The notes beneath the pieces are model-generated. The model saw nothing but the letters and a program-made list of their open reading frames with translations, ran no database searches and was not told the origin of the DNA. Shown here piece by piece: positions 5,738 to 7,277 of a DNA stretch of 7,277 nucleotides (within the stretch, counting starts at the first letter, position 1; each line of letters starts with the position of its first letter). Location of the stretch: contig DNNV01000323.1 of assembly GCA_003497505.1 (NCBI GenBank), positions 1-7,277 of the forward strand, in the 5' to 3' direction. The DNA comes from Clostridiales bacterium. Lineage in GTDB: Bacteria > Bacillota > Clostridia > Tissierellales > Sedimentibacteraceae. Both the position numbers and the translations under genes were made by a program.

Positions 5738-7102
5738 GTGGAGTGTAAGAAGTTAGCGCTGAATCCAATAATTATTATGGCAATAAGCCTTGGTTTTATA
5801 ATAGGCTCTATTCTATTGTCAATTCCGCTTTACATAGGCTTTTTAGCTGGAATAGTATTGACTATGACGGTATTATTGAAAAGCGGTTATGAATTCCGTG
5901 ATTTGCTGAAAACAATTGTGCATTCAGTGCTGGAAATTAAAAATCTTATAATTGTTATACTGTTTATAGGAGCAACGACATCCATATGGCTTTCCTCCGG
6001 TGTTGTGCCTTCGATTATGTATTATGGATTTGCATATATTGAAGGGGTGAATTTTTTATTTGCAGCATTTTTAATCATATCGGCTGTGTCCCTTTTTATG
6101 GGTACTGCTGTGGGAACTATGAGCACGGTTGGGATTTCTCTCAGCGGAATAGGAATGGGTCTTGGGATTCCACAGAGCCTTATAGTCGGCATGCTGGTAT
6201 CGGGAGCATTTGTTGCTGATAAAATTTCACCGCTATCGGGGCTAATTAATTTGCTTATGACAACAACAGAAAAAAGCTATAAGGAAATATTCAGAAGCAT
6301 GATTGTGACGCTTATTCCTACCATTATTATTACGGCGGCTATTTATTATGTAATAGGCATGAAGTATACATCGGGTGATTACGGGAATCTTCTTTTGTAC
6401 AGGGAGGCAATATCCTCCGGATTTAATACATCTCCCTTCCTGCTTGTGCTGCCTGTGATTGTTCTTGGTCTGTCCATAGCAGGAATGAATTCAATTATTA
6501 CATTTTCAATAGGTATAGCGGTTGGCTCTGTGCTCAGCATTGTTTTTCAGGGTGCTACTATAGGAATTATATTAAAATCAATTTTATTCGGATACCATGG
6601 AAATACACCATCAGAGGAGCTCAACAGGCTTCTTGTAAGCGGCGGAATGATTTCAATGGTTGAAGCTATTTTTATTGTTATTACGGCTATAGTGCTAGTG
6701 CAGCTTTTTGAAAAGGGAAATATTTTGATGCCGCTTATGGAGAAGCTGATTGGCGGAATTAATACGAAGATGTCACTGATTGCCAGAACGGGAATTGTCA
6801 GCACTCTGCTTACGGTGGCAACGTGCGACCAGACAGCTGGAATTATTCTGCCCATAAAAGTGCTGAAGAACAAATACAAGGAGATGGATTTGGATTTATC
6901 TGTGCTGACCAGAACAATTTCCGATACAGGAATAATTGTCGCTCCTCTGATGCCATGGAATATAAATTCGTTTCTGATTAAGCCCATAATGGGTATATCG
7001 GCTGCTCAATATGCTCCTTATGCGGTACTTTGCTACGTTTGTCCATTTGTAAGCATGTTTATAACATATATGTTGCTCAAAAGGAAGGGCACTGAACAAT
7101 AA
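5738..7102 (+). CDS. NhaC-family Na+/H+ antiporter-like membrane transporter
   Basis: 454-residue polytopic membrane protein of the NhaC antiporter family (NhaC, MleN and related carriers, which couple Na+ or organic acids to proton movement). About 11-13 hydrophobic segments run from residue 11 to 447. Family landmarks: SLFMGTAVGTMSTVG (118-132, matching the usual S-x-x-GTSWGT-x-GTVG), GIGMGLGIP (137-145), VSGAFVADKISPLS (154-167), a second-half repeat around SGGMISMVEA (301-310), ATCDQTAGIILP (361-372) and SDTGIIVAPLMPWN (395-408). The loop after SPLS normally reads D-T-T-N in typical NhaC proteins but reads G-L-I-N here (168-171), so the ion or substrate may differ. The length is normal. 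GTG start with GAGGTGA upstream; the next in-frame ATG (residue 14) would remove part of the first membrane helix. It is the last gene of the unit and is followed by a strong terminator. The family is sure; Na+/H+ exchange in particular is inference. Confidence 0.9.
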   Translation: MECKKLALNPIIIMAISLGFIIGSILLSIPLYIGFLAGIVLTMTVLLKSGYEFRDLLKTIVHSVLEIKNLIIVILFIGATTSIWLSSGVVPSIMYYGFAYIEGVNFLFAAFLIISAVSLFMGTAVGTMSTVGISLSGIGMGLGIPQSLIVGMLVSGAFVADKISPLSGLINLLMTTTEKSYKEIFRSMIVTLIPTIIITAAIYYVIGMKYTSGDYGNLLLYREAISSGFNTSPFLLVLPVIVLGLSIAGMNSIITFSIGIAVGSVLSIVFQGATIGIILKSILFGYHGNTPSEELNRLLVSGGMISMVEAIFIVITAIVLVQLFEKGNILMPLMEKLIGGINTKMSLIARTGIVSTLLTVATCDQTAGIILPIKVLKNKYKEMDLDLSVLTRTISDTGIIVAPLMPWNINSFLIKPIMGISAAQYAPYAVLCYVCPFVSMFITYMLLKRKGTEQ

Positions 7103-7110
7103 AGATAAAT

Positions 7111-7150
7111 AAAAGCCTTATGCTTTATATAACAAGCATAGGGCTTTTTT
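7111..7150 (+). terminator. Rho-independent terminator after the antiporter gene
   Basis: A 15-bp hairpin: arm 7111-7125 pairs with arm 7134-7148 (one T7118/G7141 wobble), 8-base loop 7126-7133, and a TTTTTT run at 7145-7150. It begins 9 bases after the stop codon. The reverse strand is also followed by TTTTATTTAT, so it may act in both directions. Confidence 0.92.
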
Positions 7151-7173
7151 AAAACAACAATCCTGCATTTCCT

Positions 7174-7219
7174 TATACTAATTCGCATTAAATCAGTTCC
7201 CTTGGAGCGGATTAGTATA
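7174..7219. repeat. 13-bp inverted repeat (first of a dense block)
   Basis: TATACTAATTCGC (7174-7186) is complementary to GCGGATTAGTATA (7207-7219) in all 13 positions, one being a T/G wobble, with a 20-base loop. There is no U-tract after it, so it does not look like a terminator. Its right end merges with the palindrome AGTATATACT (7214-7223). It could be a mobile-element or small-repeat terminus, or a folded RNA. Confidence 0.6.
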
Positions 7220-7277
7220 TACTGTTTTCCTATGTTGCGGACAAAGATTTGTACGCACTTTTAAATTAAAACAGTAT
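7219..7277. repeat. 10-bp inverted repeat enclosing a smaller hairpin, cut by the window edge
   Basis: ATACTGTTTT (7219-7228) is the exact reverse complement of AAAACAGTAT (7268-7277), the last bases of the window, so the pairing may extend further. Between the arms lies another hairpin, TGCG-G-ACAA (7236-7244) with TTGT-A-CGCA (7249-7257), which has one G/A mismatch and a 4-base loop. No coding frame of note is seen here. Confidence 0.55.

Noticed and set aside
6547..6987. Minus-strand open frame of 146 codons opposite the antiporter
   Set aside because: It is antisense to conserved membrane segments, Ile/Ser-rich by mirroring, with no ribosome site or known family match.
1..7277. CRISPR array, tRNA, rRNA, transposase or phage genes
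   Set aside because: No regularly spaced repeats, cloverleaf sequences, rRNA segments or transposase or integrase motifs were seen on either strand.

Overview
The window looks like chromosomal DNA from a low-GC, Gram-positive anaerobe of the Clostridia/Tissierellia type. The signs are AT-rich spacers, AGGAGG-like ribosome binding sites, GTG and TTG starts, sigma-A-like promoters, U-tailed hairpin terminators, and a RecQ with the extra C-terminal helix-turn-helix known from Firmicutes. The genus cannot be fixed from the sequence alone. No rRNA, tRNA, CRISPR array, transposase or phage gene is visible.

Left part, minus strand (1-1588). Reading in the direction of transcription, a 42-residue small protein gene (1588-1460) ends directly in a hairpin terminator. 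A good sigma-A-like promoter follows (1412-1384) and drives a small calcineurin-like metallophosphoesterase gene (1303-677, GTG start). Only 18 bases later comes a gene of unknown function (658 to the window edge, truncated). The phosphoesterase is unusual: it keeps the four ligands expected for one metal site but lacks both histidines of the other.

Middle part, plus strand (1841-4917). From an extended -10 promoter in the 252-base divergent spacer, recQ (TTG start, 736 aa, helicase/RQC/HRDC/HTH) is followed by rsmI (289 aa, 16S rRNA C1402 2'-O-methyltransferase). The two genes overlap by 4 bases (ATGA), so they are probably translationally coupled: one DNA-repair gene and one ribosome-modification gene.

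Right part, plus strand (5052-7102). A DUF554 membrane protein is followed after 8 bases by a divergent NhaC-family antiporter. The antiporter's binding site overlaps the DUF554 stop codon, so the two look like a coupled membrane transport module. A strong hairpin terminator ends it at 7111-7150.

The last ~105 bases (7174-7277) contain no gene that I can see. They consist of successive and nested inverted repeats that run to the window edge, and are either a small repeat or mobile-element end or a structured RNA. Most of the window is ordinary core-genome content. The points that deserve a second look are the half-site phosphoesterase and its unknown partner, the 42-aa gene, the DUF554/NhaC pair, and the terminal inverted-repeat block.
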